From SIG299 sp964544055 (GTDB taxonomy: Bacteria; Bacillota; Clostridia; Lachnospirales; Lachnospiraceae), in the NCBI GenBank assembly GCA_964544055.1, contig CAZJAA010000004.1:1-64000 (forward strand): a stretch of 64,000 bases of DNA, read 5' to 3'. Of this stretch, positions 1-9,285 are shown piece by piece. The notes under the pieces are model-generated. The model saw only the letters and a list, made by a program, of their open reading frames with translations. It was not told where the DNA came from and did not search any database. Positions within the stretch are counted from its first letter, which is position 1; the number at the start of each line of letters is the position of its first letter. Position numbers and translations under genes: made by a program.

Positions 1-886
1 CTGCAATACCCCAGAGTTCACCCCAGCCAAATGGGAATAAAAATTCAATATCTGTGGTTGCCTTGGAATAGAAGCAAAGTTCTTCCGGATCATGGTCACG
101 GACACGCATTTCCTCCGGCTTGATGCCAAGAGTCTGCAACCATGTAATGCAGAACTGCTTCCAATATGCAAACCATTCCAAATCAGTATCCGGTTCACAG
201 AAAAATTCCAGTTCCATCTGTTCAAACTCTCTGGTACGGAACGTAAAGTTACCTGGTGTAATCTCATTACGGAAGGACTTACCAATCTGACCGATACCAA
301 ACGGAATCTTCTTTCTGGACGTTCTCTGTACATTCTTGAAGTTAACAAAAATACCCTGTGCAGTTTCCGGACGAAGATAAACAATATTTTTTGCTTCTTC
401 CGTTACACCCTGGAATGTCTTGAACATTAAGTTAAACTGACGGATATCCGTAAAATTATGCTTACCGCAGCTTGGGCAGTTAATGCTGTGCTCGTCAATA
501 TAGGACTTCATTTCCTCGTTGCTCCATGCATCCACTGCTTTATCAAACGTAATCTTGTTTTCAAAAGCATAGTCTTCAATTAATTTGTCCGCACGGAAAC
601 GCTCCTTACATTCCTTACAGTCCATCAGTGGGTCTGCAAAGCCACCAAGGTGACCGCTGGCAACCCATGTCTGCGGGTTCATAAGAATTGCACAGTCTAC
701 ACCTACGTTATATGGGTTTTCCTGAATAAATTTTCCCCACCATGCCTTTTTTACGTTATTCTTAAGTTCCACACCGAGATTTCCGTAATCCCAAGTATTA
801 GCCAGACCTCCGTAAATTTCAGATCCCGGATATACAAAACCGCGGGATTTTGCAAGTGCAATGATTTTGTCCATTGTTTTTTCCAT
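1..886 (-). CDS. glyS: Glycyl-tRNA synthetase, single-chain type (N-terminal part)
   Basis: Charges tRNA-Gly with glycine in the cytoplasm. The visible 295 residues are the N-terminal part of the class II catalytic domain of the homodimeric (non-alpha2beta2) enzyme: they start MEKTMDKIIALAKSRGF, carry CPSCGKHNFTDIRQFNLMF, and have class II motif 2 around FRNEITPGNFTFRTREFEQME. The C-terminal half, including the anticodon-binding domain, lies beyond position 1. The ATG at 884-886 follows a strong AAGGAGG site. Upstream sit a palindromic repeat, a T-box riboswitch and a consensus promoter, so expression should rise when tRNA-Gly is uncharged. Identification is secure; truncation is only due to the window edge. 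Confidence 0.96.
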   Translation of the reverse strand, partial: MEKTMDKIIALAKSRGFVYPGSEIYGGLANTWDYGNLGVELKNNVKKAWWGKFIQENPYNVGVDCAILMNPQTWVASGHLGGFADPLMDCKECKERFRADKLIEDYAFENKITFDKAVDAWSNEEMKSYIDEHSINCPSCGKHNFTDIRQFNLMFKTFQGVTEEAKNIVYLRPETAQGIFVNFKNVQRTSRKKIPFGIGQIGKSFRNEITPGNFTFRTREFEQMELEFFCEPDTDLEWFAYWKQFCITWLQTLGIKPEEMRVRDHDPEELCFYSKATTDIEFLFPFGWGELWGIA

Positions 887-1012
887 AGTGATAATTCCTC
901 CTTGTTTTGCGGAGTAAACTTTCCACTCCTTTTGGAGCAGAAGCTTTTCTCCTGTTTTTTACATGTCTGTGTTCTGCCGACAGGATAACTTCTTTTCTTT
1001 CTTGAAAAAGAA

Positions 1013-1141
1013 CCGAGAATGTGCCTTGGCACATTCTCATGCCGAGTGCAGTAACTTGCGACTATTTTCTCTTCGCGCAAGTGTGCATCCAAGGCGAAGC
1101 ATTTTTATGTAATAGGAAATTGCAATTTCCTATTACATAAA
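1013..1141 (-). repeat. Dispersed palindromic intergenic element, copy 1
   Basis: A non-coding block of about 130 bp that recurs at 28447-28573 in the opposite orientation. It has a nearly perfect palindrome at one end (about 1099-1143, arms reading TAATAGGAAATT / AATTTCCTATTA), a central conserved stretch (GGATGCACAC ... AGAAAATAG ... CGCAAG ... ACTGC), and a second palindrome at 1017-1040 (GAGAATGTGCC / GGCACATTCTC). It lies between the T-box terminator and the glyS start, so it is transcribed as part of the glyS leader. No ORF with a ribosome site is visible. Likely a REP/MITE-like or structured RNA element; its function is unknown. Confidence 0.75.
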
Positions 1142-1142
1142 A

Positions 1143-1444
1143 AATGCCCTAAGCAGAACAGTTTTCTGTCTGCTTAGGGCGAACATTCTATGTCCGTGGT
1201 TCCACCTAGCTTCATGGAAAATAAGCTTTTGCTGATTTTCCATGCTCTCTGATTCCTGTAACGAAGGATTACGTTGACTTCTACTATTTTTAAAAACAAA
1301 TTCTGTCTTTCTGTTTTCAAAAATCTGTTCAAAGCCAAGGCTCCAAGGTGCCGTTCCACTACAGTTCAGGAAGATTTTCACCAGTCATCTTCTCTCTGGG
1401 CTGTCCTGTATGTGTACTTTTCCTTTTCACAGCCGATTGCTATG
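1143..1444 (-). ncRNA. Glycine T-box riboswitch leader
   Basis: Reading the minus strand, the T-box sequence AGGTGGAACCACGG is at about 1192-1208. Its UGGA can pair with the UCCA acceptor end of uncharged tRNA-Gly, whose discriminator base is U. It is followed by a strong terminator hairpin (stem GCCCTAAGCAG / CTGCTTAGGGC, 1145-1180) and a T-run. An AGAGAG motif near the 5' end fits the Stem I S-turn. The leader precedes glyS. The exact specifier codon was not resolved by eye. Confidence 0.88.
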
Positions 1445-1450
1445 GTGAAA

Positions 1451-1479
1451 ATTATACTTGAGATTTTGAAAATTGTCAA
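1451..1479 (-). promoter_or_regulatory. Consensus vegetative promoter of the T-box/glyS transcript
   Basis: On the minus strand a perfect -35 TTGACA (1474-1479) and perfect -10 TATAAT (1451-1456) are separated by 17 bp, placing the transcription start near 1444, just upstream of the T-box leader. This is the textbook sigma-A arrangement. Confidence 0.85.
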
Positions 1480-1489
1480 CCGGCAAACA

Positions 1490-3409
1490 CTATTTTTCAT
1501 ATAAATAATAATTACTCACCGGCAATGCTTCTTCCCAGACTTCTGCATAATAATAACTGCCATCTGCATCCACAGGGCGAATCTGTATCATATCCATTCC
1601 GTCCGTAAACCATTCTGCTGGAACGGTTACTGTGCTGATGCCGTCAGACACCTCAGTGCGCACCAGATTCACGCCGTTAATCTGATATTCCATCTCACGG
1701 GCATCCCCACTATCAATGACAACCTTAATCGTAAACGTTTCTTTTTCTTCCGTCACGCTTTCTACATGAAGTATTTCTGCATATGGTTCATAATAGCCCA
1801 GAGATTCCACGAGGGTTTCAAAATCGGCGAACTGCGTATCCAACCATGCCACACGCTCAGTAATAAAGCTTTTCAGGCTCTCCGTGGCTTTTGTATACCT
1901 TTCACCGTTTCTTCCGCCGTATCCCCAGCGTTTGTCATTCATGGTGCCATCCAATTTCAAAAGATTCTGATAATAGTCCAGGGATTCTAACAATGATTTT
2001 ATCTGAGTTCCGCGTATGGAACGGTAAGTTTCATACACCATCATCAAAAAGTATGGATCTTTAATCAGATAGCGGTTCCACTGCACCGACTGATAAAATT
2101 GCTCTCTTGTAAAATAATTATTCGTTGTATGCCAGTCATCCGTAATATAGGTGTCAATATCATACATATTGATGTTGCCGTATGCCCAGTCAAAATCCCA
2201 CACCGGTCCCATATATGCCAGTCCTTCAATATCCTTATAGAGAAACACACTGTTTTTCATGCCATCCCAGTTCATGGTCAGTTCACATATCAAAAAATTC
2301 TGTACCAGAGAGTCTAAGTCAAACAGCTGGGAATAGTGATAACCATCGTAGGCTGTATCTGCATATTTTTCTGCGCTGTATACAGTAAACCAGCCGTTTT
2401 CTTCTCCGCCGTACTGGACACTGAATGCGGAATAATGCGTGTCATCACTGTGGTAGGTATAATCCTTGCTGTGCAGTGCGTACTCAAAGGACTGGATATA
2501 ATTTTTTGTGTATGCATACAATTCCGAAGCTTCCGGCACGTTTTCCGGTGTATTAAAATAAAACGGTTGTCGGAAATTGGTTACTACCTTTGTAAGATTT
2601 GAAGCTTCGTATGCATAAAAATCAGCTTCTAACAGGAAACCGCCTGTCTGGGGAGTATTTGCTGCTTCTTCGTAATCCTTCTGTTTCATTCCCATATCTG
2701 CTGACCATTCTGCAGCGGTGAAATATTCGTCCCAGTCATATATATTAACCCGCTCCTTATCCACGCGGATTTGCTCGCATAGTTGGTATACACCGCGGTA
2801 ATTTCCGTTTACAAACACCGTGACAAGCTCCGACTCGCTGGCAAACCGCATGCCGATTGCCTTTGCAAAGTCCAGTGTGATTTTATTTCGGATTAAGGCA
2901 TGGTCAATATCATTTGCAAGGAGCACCCAGTGCTTATTTTTCCCCATGCCGAACAAATCTGATTTTGTTTCGAGTTTGATTTTATAGGGCTGCTTACTTA
3001 AATATCTGGTAGAATTGCCTCGCAGCTTGATTTGCAGGTTTCCGTCATACAGAATGTTTCCTGACTGGTCAGAAAGAACCATGGTTCCGGTTTCATAATT
3101 ATCACCGATATTTGCATCTACGGTAAGCTCCAATACAGGAAGAACGCTGTATTCCCGGATATTTTCCGGCGTAAGCTTCCAGACCATCATCTGATTTACC
3201 TTGGAAAGCTTCTCATTTGCTTCGTCCTCCGGCAATGGAGTTATGGTCGGTGTCGGTGTTGTTGCGCTCCGGCTGCTTTCCTGCAAGGTTTCTGTCTGCT
3301 TCTGCTCTTTTGCGGTACCGCCGGCACAGCCGGATATCATACAAAAGCAGAATATGCCGGACAACAGAATACTTTTTGCTGTTTGTTTTCCCAATTGTTT
3401 CTTTCTCAT
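1490..3409 (-). CDS. CotH-family protein kinase-like lipoprotein
   Basis: CotH family proteins have a protein-kinase-like fold; spore-coat CotH phosphorylates coat proteins, while many clostridial homologues are secreted and of unknown substrate. The protein has an N-terminal lipoprotein signal (hydrophobic stretch ending ISGC), a short Thr-Pro linker (TPTPTITPLP), then the CotH core: LKLRGNSTRY, PYKIKL, WVLLAND, DHALIRNKI, and the hallmark YMGPVWDFDWAYG, with a C-terminal beta-rich tail. I prefer the ATG at 3407-3409 (MRKKQLGKQ, 639 aa) because GAGG lies 6-7 bases upstream; ATGs at 3421 and 3502 are also in frame. Last gene downstream of recO. In other genomes CotH is often beside VTC and DUF4956 genes, which here lie 26 kb away. 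Confidence 0.88.
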   Translation of the reverse strand: MRKKQLGKQTAKSILLSGIFCFCMISGCAGGTAKEQKQTETLQESSRSATTPTPTITPLPEDEANEKLSKVNQMMVWKLTPENIREYSVLPVLELTVDANIGDNYETGTMVLSDQSGNILYDGNLQIKLRGNSTRYLSKQPYKIKLETKSDLFGMGKNKHWVLLANDIDHALIRNKITLDFAKAIGMRFASESELVTVFVNGNYRGVYQLCEQIRVDKERVNIYDWDEYFTAAEWSADMGMKQKDYEEAANTPQTGGFLLEADFYAYEASNLTKVVTNFRQPFYFNTPENVPEASELYAYTKNYIQSFEYALHSKDYTYHSDDTHYSAFSVQYGGEENGWFTVYSAEKYADTAYDGYHYSQLFDLDSLVQNFLICELTMNWDGMKNSVFLYKDIEGLAYMGPVWDFDWAYGNINMYDIDTYITDDWHTTNNYFTREQFYQSVQWNRYLIKDPYFLMMVYETYRSIRGTQIKSLLESLDYYQNLLKLDGTMNDKRWGYGGRNGERYTKATESLKSFITERVAWLDTQFADFETLVESLGYYEPYAEILHVESVTEEKETFTIKVVIDSGDAREMEYQINGVNLVRTEVSDGISTVTVPAEWFTDGMDMIQIRPVDADGSYYYAEVWEEALPVSNYYLYEK

Positions 3410-3533
3410 TTTATTCCTCATTTCGGAGCGTTTTCCACACCATTTTCTGTCACTGCATCCCAAACCGTCCCCGGTCAGACAATTGTTCCGGTAAAAAAGC
3501 ATATCTTCGCTTCCCCTGTTTCACAGTCTGAAC

Positions 3534-4334
3534 TTACAAAATTTCCAGCATTTCCTCGGACTTCATTTTGTGTCCCACATGCTTTTCTAGAAATTTGTCC
3601 AATACCTCGCAAAGCTCACAAAGCACCGCATCCGATACTGCAAAGGTAAACAGCTTTTCTAACGGTGATGCAAGAATGTACTGCATGGTATAAATCGTAG
3701 ATGTGCAAATACACACCCCATTGTTTTCTGAAGTACGTCCATCCGTTCCGCTTTCGCAGCTTTGCTCCTGCATTCTCTTTTTTCTGCAGCTTTCACAGCA
3801 GATTCCTCCCTCCGAAGGAGAAAACCAGGCTTTTGCCTGACTAAGCATCTCTTTTTTTCCGCAAAGGACACAATGCTCTACCTGGGGCATTTCGCCGTTT
3901 ACAGCCAGAAAACGCAATTCAAAAATACGCCGCACCAATTTTTTATGTAGTGCAGGTTTGGATAAAGCCCGCAAAGTCATATATAATAATTTCAGCGGTT
4001 CCCCCGCTTCCAAATTTTCCTTTGTCATAAAGCAGGAAAACTCACAGAAGTACATGGCATAATAAATGGACTCCACGTCCTCCCTGAACTCTGCAAAATA
4101 ATTACTGATTTCCGCATTTACCACGTTGTAGGAGTTTTTTCCCTCATACAGGGTAAATTCTCCAAAGGCAAACGGCTGACTGCAGCCAAGCAGCGGACTT
4201 GTTGGTTTTCGTGAGCCCTTGGCAAACGCTGAAATCTTTCCTCGTTCTTTGGTTAAAATCGTCAATCGGCGATCATAATCGCCAACCGGCATGGAAACAA
4301 GTACCATGCCGGTCAGTTTTACTTGTCCGGTCAT
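3534..4334 (-). CDS. recO: DNA repair protein RecO
   Basis: RecO anneals ssDNA and helps load RecA in the RecFOR recombination pathway. At 266 aa it is of normal length. The N-terminal OB-fold begins VKLTGMVLVSMPVGDYDRRLTILTKERGKISAFAKGSRK (only part needed to recognise it), the helical core follows, and a four-Cys zinc motif is visible (CVLCGKK near residue 157 and CCESCRKKR near 180). It starts 7 bp after the yqzL stop and lies in the conserved era-yqzL-recO order, which supports the call. The AAAGG site just upstream fits the chosen ATG. Confidence 0.95.
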   Translation of the reverse strand: MTGQVKLTGMVLVSMPVGDYDRRLTILTKERGKISAFAKGSRKPTSPLLGCSQPFAFGEFTLYEGKNSYNVVNAEISNYFAEFREDVESIYYAMYFCEFSCFMTKENLEAGEPLKLLYMTLRALSKPALHKKLVRRIFELRFLAVNGEMPQVEHCVLCGKKEMLSQAKAWFSPSEGGICCESCRKKRMQEQSCESGTDGRTSENNGVCICTSTIYTMQYILASPLEKLFTFAVSDAVLCELCEVLDKFLEKHVGHKMKSEEMLEIL

Positions 4335-4341
4335 ATTACCT

Positions 4342-4527
4342 TTAATTTAAATCCTCCTGTTTATGTTCCCCACGGGAGTGGGCGGTATACTTCAAATAAT
4401 CGGAAATATTTCCTGTTTTGGCAAAACGCTGCCAATAGTCATGTGCCATAGCTTCACCAAACTGCTGGTTTGGTGCCAGCTCCCTGCCAAGTTCCATTTC
4501 TGAATTTCTGCTATTCCATGTTTTCAT
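4342..4527 (-). CDS. yqzL: YqzL-family small protein
   Basis: A 61-residue protein starting MKTWNSRNSEMELGREL. The C-terminal part WQRFAKTGNISDYLKY matches the short W..F..TGN...YL signature of the YqzL family, which in Firmicutes lies between era and recO exactly as here. Function is unknown. The start at 4525-4527 is chosen because GGAGGG stands about 9 bases upstream; an ATG at 4608 would add 27 residues without a good ribosome site. Confidence 0.8.
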   Translation of the reverse strand: MKTWNSRNSEMELGRELAPNQQFGEAMAHDYWQRFAKTGNISDYLKYTAHSRGEHKQEDLN

Positions 4528-4697
4528 AACCACTTTCCCTCCGCATATCAGAGTAATTTCATTTCTGAAATTTAAAACTTTTCCTGATATGTTTAGAATG
4601 TCCGTCAAAGCAGCAATTACTCTATGGAAGAATTGGAAATACCGATGCCGCTGTTTTACCTTTCACAGAATTTCATGATGGAATTGCTTGAAACAAT

Positions 4698-5609
4698 TTA
4701 ATATTCCTCCGGATTTTCCCAGTATCCATAGTTTTTCATCAGAATATCCGAGTCTCTCCAGTCTTTTTTTACCTTGACCCAGAGCTTTAGGTTTACCCTG
4801 TACTCAAATAAGCGTTCAATTTCTTCCCTTGCCTTGGTACCGATTTTTTTAAGCATTGCACCCTGTTTGCCAATGATGATGCCCTTATGGGAATCTCTTT
4901 CACATACAATGATAGCTTCAATATCCACCATGGAACCGTCGGCACGCTCGCGCATTTTTTCAATGGTGACTGCAATGCCGTGCGGTACCTCATCCCCCAG
5001 CAGGCGCAACGCCTTTTCGCGAATCAGTTCGGCAGCAATCTGACGTTCCGGCTGGTCTGTTACCGTATCTTCGTCATAATACATCGGTCCATAGGGCAGA
5101 TAATGGAATATCAGTTCCATCAGTCGATTCGTATTTTCCTTTTTCTTTGCCGAAACAGGAATGATTTCGGCAAATGGATACTTACTCTGGTAAGTTTCTA
5201 TTGCTGCCATAATTTCTTCTTTTTTTACGGTATCTATTTTGTTGATTACAAGAATTACCGGTGTTTTTACTTTTTCAAGCTGTTCTAAAATATGCTGCTC
5301 TCCTGCACCAATATAGGTAGTCGGCTCTACAAGCCAGAGCACAACATCCACCTCATTTAAGGTATCCTTTGCAACCTTTACCATATATTCACCCAGTTTA
5401 TTTTTTGCCTTGTGAATGCCCGGCGTATCCAGAAAAATAATCTGGCCTCGTTCATCTGTATACACGGTCTGAATGCGATTTCTGGTTGTCTGCGGTTTAT
5501 CGGAGGTAATTGCAATCTTTTGTCCAATTAAATGATTCATCAGTGTTGATTTACCGACATTAGGACGGCCGATCAACGTAACAAGACCGGATTTTATCTG
5601 ATTATTCAT
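4698..5609 (-). CDS. era: GTPase Era
   Basis: Era is an essential GTPase that binds the 3' end of 16S rRNA and helps assemble the 30S subunit. G1 GRPNVGKST, G2/switch region SDKPQTTRNRI, G3 DTPGIH, G4 NKID and G5 SAKK are all present, followed by a KH domain with GxxG-like IIIGKQGAMLKKIG. Length of about 303 aa is normal. The start at 5607-5609 (MNNQIKSG) is preferred; an upstream GTG at 5639 adds ten residues not typical of Era. Part of the M16 peptidase-era-yqzL-recO string. Confidence 0.96.
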   Translation of the reverse strand: MNNQIKSGLVTLIGRPNVGKSTLMNHLIGQKIAITSDKPQTTRNRIQTVYTDERGQIIFLDTPGIHKAKNKLGEYMVKVAKDTLNEVDVVLWLVEPTTYIGAGEQHILEQLEKVKTPVILVINKIDTVKKEEIMAAIETYQSKYPFAEIIPVSAKKKENTNRLMELIFHYLPYGPMYYDEDTVTDQPERQIAAELIREKALRLLGDEVPHGIAVTIEKMRERADGSMVDIEAIIVCERDSHKGIIIGKQGAMLKKIGTKAREEIERLFEYRVNLKLWVKVKKDWRDSDILMKNYGYWENPEEY

Positions 5610-5731
5610 ACTTTTTCTTTCAGGCAGGCTGCCTGACACCGCAGCCCACCATTTCCTTTTCTAAACTTTTCTGTTTTATATCCCATACGGATAAACGCTG
5701 CACGCCATACATCGGTAAGACAGCATTTTTA

Positions 5732-8644
5732 TTACATCAGTGTTTTTACAACATCAAACAGCTCTTTGCACTCTTCTACCTTGGCAGCAGAACCAACCGC
5801 ACAAATGCAGTGTTCACCAAGCAGTGCCTCTAACATCGGCTTGGTATTCCGGATATCCTCTACTGTTGTTCCAAGAATTTCATCTCGCACCTTCTGCACA
5901 TCTTCATAGGTTTTTCCGGTTAAATATGCAGCCAGGGAACGGATTCCTTCGGTTCGTGGAGTCATCGGTGCATCTACGTTGCTGATTGTTCCAAGAATGT
6001 TCTTTGTCATTTCCCGTTCGTCTGCTTCAAAGCTTTCCACATAAGCAGGCATTCCCTCGTAAATACGGTTTGTTTCCGCCAGATTTGGGTCACGGTAGGA
6101 ATAGGTGCAGGCATTGCCGGTCAGGCCATTTAATGAAATACCTCCGCCATATGCGCCACCCTTGACACGAATTTCATTCCAGAGATAACCATAGCCGAGC
6201 AGAGTCTGAAGTACCTCGTAAGAGCCATGATACAAAACCCCTGCGTCCAGGAAATTGCCGCTGCGGACAACATACTGAACCTGTCCCGGTGTCTTAAAGC
6301 CTTCATTCTTTTTTACGCATGGCATATGAAGCTCTTCTCCTTCTGCCGCCGGATACATGGCATCCAGGATTCCGTCAATTTCTGCTTCCAGTGCCTGTTT
6401 GCCATCTTCGGCTGCTGTTAAGTCAAGCAACAGGTTTTCTTTGGTAAAAAGCTGTTCTGTGACTCTTACAAGTCCTGCTGCCACTTCGTCTGCCTTTTCT
6501 TCCAGATTTGCCGTAATGTTTTTAATAAATTCATAGTATTCAATGCCCTTGGTTGCTTCATCAAAAGCTGCATTTTCGTTATAATAGGAGGCAGCTCTGC
6601 CAATTGCCACCGCATGACCGGCACCCATAAATTTCATTTCCAGCCGGGATTTCAATTCCAGAAGAATTTCACTTAGGCGCTTTTTATCTGAAAAATCCGA
6701 TTCGAACATGATTTCCTGAAGAAGTGCCAGTGCTTTTCCTGTATTTGCAGTCAATGCCTTTACTGAAAGGCTGAATACCGGCAGGAAACGCTTGTGATCC
6801 TTGGTTGTTGCATAGGTGGTAATGCCTGTTTCAAAGCCGCCGGTATAGGTATTGATTTCATCTACTAAATCCTGATATGAATGCAACCCGGTATCTACCA
6901 TGGAAAGCACATCGGATAACAGCCCGATATATGGAACATCAGCAAGTGCTACCTTTCTGGCATCAAACAGCAGACTGATGTAACTGATACCGCTCGTAAA
7001 AATGTTATGCCATACAGCTTCGGCTTTCTGTTCCAGGAATTTTTCATTTTTAAAGTCCTTTGCCTTCTTTTCGATGTCGGAAATAGAAAGCATCGGAATG
7101 GATTCTAACTGCTCCTTGGTAGAAGGCTCATCCTGATATGCCTTTAATGCCCTGGTATCTGCTACCAGCTTCAGCACTTCTGCCTTACTTAAGGATGCCT
7201 TATAGGAAGCCAGTTTTTCTTTCAGGGAAGCATCCTTTTCTGTATTTAAACCTGCCTTTGGAACAAGCTCTAATAATACACCGTGCTTACTGTCCAGGAA
7301 ATATTTCTGAATCAGCTGCTCAAAATAATCGGTTTTTGCTTTTTCTTTTAAATCGGCATATACCTTGTTGGCATGCATATAAATAAACGGCTCATTATCG
7401 TCATACAGCCAGGTGCTCATTAAGTTGATGCCATGCATCAGCCCCTTTGGAAAGCGTCCAAAATCGGCTTCTCTATAACGGAATTCCTGTGCATTGATGG
7501 TTGCCAGCAGGGTTGTCTTTTTAATACCTTCTTTTACACACTTTTCCAGTGCTCCACGCAGTACCTCAAAGAAATGCTCTCTGTCCCCCGGTTTTGCATT
7601 TTTTGCTGCAATGGAAAAGTTTGGTTGCAGCAGGTTTGTCATACCGGACATAAAATCATCACCAAGGCCTGCATCCAGCAGTGCCTGCTTTACCGGAGCA
7701 CCCGGATTAGAAAACAGCACCTGGTCAAGAATTTCAAACGCAATGGCTTCGGTTAAGTCGGACCAGTCACCAAGCAGTACATTATAGGAATAGAAAACAC
7801 CATCTTCCTTTTCTTCTTCGACAGAATAATATTCCGTCTGCTTATGGATTCCGCCAAATTCCGGCTGTTTTTTGATTTCAGAATCCAGCTCAATTTTTTC
7901 AAATTTGGATAAATATTCTTCATCCATCCAGGCAAGACGCTCTTCGATATCCATATCACCGTACAAATAAATATAGCTGTTAACCGGGTGGTAATATCTT
8001 CTGTGAAAATCAAGATAATCCGCATAGGTTAAGTTTGGGATGCAGTCCGGGTCACCGCCGGATTCCACACCGTATGCCGTGTCCGGATACAGTGCATGCA
8101 TCTCCAAACGGGAAAGTACCTGCTCCGGTGAAGAAAAAGCTCCCTTCATTTCGCTGTAAACGATACCATTGTAAATCAGGTCGGCATCTTCACTTTCCAG
8201 CTCATAATGCCAGCCTTCCTGCTTGAAGATTTCTTCCCGTTTGTAAATATTCGGATAAAAAACTGCATCGAGATATACATGCATCAGATTTTTAAAATCC
8301 TGCATGTTGCAGCTTGCTACCGGATACATCGTTTTGTCCGGAAACGTCATTGCATTTAAGAAAGTATTTAAAGAGCCTTTTGCCAGCTCAATAAATGGAT
8401 CTTTTGCCGGAAAATGCTCCGAGCCGCAGAGTACCGTGTGTTCAATAATATGCGCTACACCTGTAGAATCTGCCGGTGGTGTGCGGAATGCGATGGAAAA
8501 TACTTTATTGTCATCTGCATTTTCTACCCATACAACTCTTGCGCCCGATTTATTGTGGCGAAGATAATAACCGGTTCCGTTTAAATCCGGCAGTTCTTCT
8601 GTTTTCACAAGCGTATATGCACCAAGCTTTGTTAAATCTTTCAT
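5732..8644 (-). CDS. M16C-family zinc metallopeptidase (presequence protease-like)
   Basis: A 970-aa member of the insulinase superfamily, subfamily M16C, related to presequence protease and falcilysin, which degrade peptides inside a closed two-half chamber. The inverted zinc motif HxxEH is HIIEH at residues 65-69, and the second zinc Glu probably lies in the downstream YNGIVYSEMKGAFSS segment. No signal peptide is seen, so it is probably cytosolic. I chose MKDLTKLG at 8642-8644, which has GGGG seven bases upstream; an ATG at 8668 is also possible. It is first in the string leading to era, though functional coupling is not implied. Confidence 0.92.
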   Translation of the reverse strand: MKDLTKLGAYTLVKTEELPDLNGTGYYLRHNKSGARVVWVENADDNKVFSIAFRTPPADSTGVAHIIEHTVLCGSEHFPAKDPFIELAKGSLNTFLNAMTFPDKTMYPVASCNMQDFKNLMHVYLDAVFYPNIYKREEIFKQEGWHYELESEDADLIYNGIVYSEMKGAFSSPEQVLSRLEMHALYPDTAYGVESGGDPDCIPNLTYADYLDFHRRYYHPVNSYIYLYGDMDIEERLAWMDEEYLSKFEKIELDSEIKKQPEFGGIHKQTEYYSVEEEKEDGVFYSYNVLLGDWSDLTEAIAFEILDQVLFSNPGAPVKQALLDAGLGDDFMSGMTNLLQPNFSIAAKNAKPGDREHFFEVLRGALEKCVKEGIKKTTLLATINAQEFRYREADFGRFPKGLMHGINLMSTWLYDDNEPFIYMHANKVYADLKEKAKTDYFEQLIQKYFLDSKHGVLLELVPKAGLNTEKDASLKEKLASYKASLSKAEVLKLVADTRALKAYQDEPSTKEQLESIPMLSISDIEKKAKDFKNEKFLEQKAEAVWHNIFTSGISYISLLFDARKVALADVPYIGLLSDVLSMVDTGLHSYQDLVDEINTYTGGFETGITTYATTKDHKRFLPVFSLSVKALTANTGKALALLQEIMFESDFSDKKRLSEILLELKSRLEMKFMGAGHAVAIGRAASYYNENAAFDEATKGIEYYEFIKNITANLEEKADEVAAGLVRVTEQLFTKENLLLDLTAAEDGKQALEAEIDGILDAMYPAAEGEELHMPCVKKNEGFKTPGQVQYVVRSGNFLDAGVLYHGSYEVLQTLLGYGYLWNEIRVKGGAYGGGISLNGLTGNACTYSYRDPNLAETNRIYEGMPAYVESFEADEREMTKNILGTISNVDAPMTPRTEGIRSLAAYLTGKTYEDVQKVRDEILGTTVEDIRNTKPMLEALLGEHCICAVGSAAKVEECKELFDVVKTLM

Positions 8645-8771
8645 GTTTTTACCCCATTTCATTTTCATTATAGTTACAGGCTTTTAAAAGCTTCCCATGA
8701 TATAGAGTGTATCATATTTTAAGAAACTTGTACAGAAAAAGAATTATTAATGAAATACTTCATCAATTGGC

Positions 8772-8865
8772 AAAAAAAGCTGCTGCAGAAAGAAATTAGC
8801 ATACAATATACAGAAAGGAAAACTTTCTATACTTTGTACTTGTATTTCTTGGTGCAACAGCTTTT
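8772..8865 (-). terminator. Long stem-loop, likely terminator after the PilZ gene
   Basis: An extended imperfect inverted repeat of about 94 nt: outer arms AAAAGCTG (8775-8782) and CAGCTTTT (8858-8865), then TGCA/TGCA and AAGAAAT/ATTTCTT, with an inner AGAAAG/CTTTCT hairpin around GAAAA. On the minus strand the distal arm runs into seven T residues, so it can terminate the guaB-PilZ transcript. It is far longer than a normal terminator. Confidence 0.65.
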
Positions 8866-8873
8866 CCTGATTT

Positions 8874-9230
8874 TTATTCTTCCTCCAGTGTTCTTTCGTA
8901 TTCGTCAAAAATATTGCTAAGAACAGGTGCGAGTCCTACAAATTCACAGCCATAAGAAAACGTTCCGTCCTCTTTTACATTTTTTCGGATAATTTGAACT
9001 ACACAGTAAAGGGAATTTTCCGGACTTCCCAATTCCAGTTTTGCGTTAAAATAGAAGTTTAACGGTAAATCATTTGTTGTAATAAATCCAATTCCAAGTT
9101 TTGAAACATCCACTACCTGAATCGGTGCATCCAGCTCCACTGCCGTGGCAGCATCCTGTCGGAACAATTTGGATACTACCAGTTCCAGTTGTATTGGAAA
9201 TCTTTTGCTTCTTCTCTTTTCCTGCATCAT
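8874..9230 (-). CDS. PilZ-domain c-di-GMP receptor protein
   Basis: PilZ domains bind cyclic-di-GMP. This 118-residue single-domain protein has both binding motifs: RxxxR as RRSKR at residues 6-10 and the (D/N)xSxxG motif as DVSKLG near residue 41, followed by the beta-barrel. No other domain is present, so it would act through a partner, for example in motility or surface polysaccharide control. It lies 55 bp downstream of guaB, likely cotranscribed; GTP, the precursor of c-di-GMP, is made from the product of GuaB's pathway, but a functional link is only inference. Confidence 0.88.
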   Translation of the reverse strand: MMQEKRRSKRFPIQLELVVSKLFRQDAATAVELDAPIQVVDVSKLGIGFITTNDLPLNFYFNAKLELGSPENSLYCVVQIIRKNVKEDGTFSYGCEFVGLAPVLSNIFDEYERTLEEE

Positions 9231-9285
9231 GGCTCAAACCTCGCTTTCCCCCAAAAAACATCATAGCTTCCTACTTCTTGAACAA

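Noticed and set aside
1274..1504. Small ORFs across the T-box leader on both strands
   Set aside because: They lie in a structured non-coding leader and have no ribosome sites.
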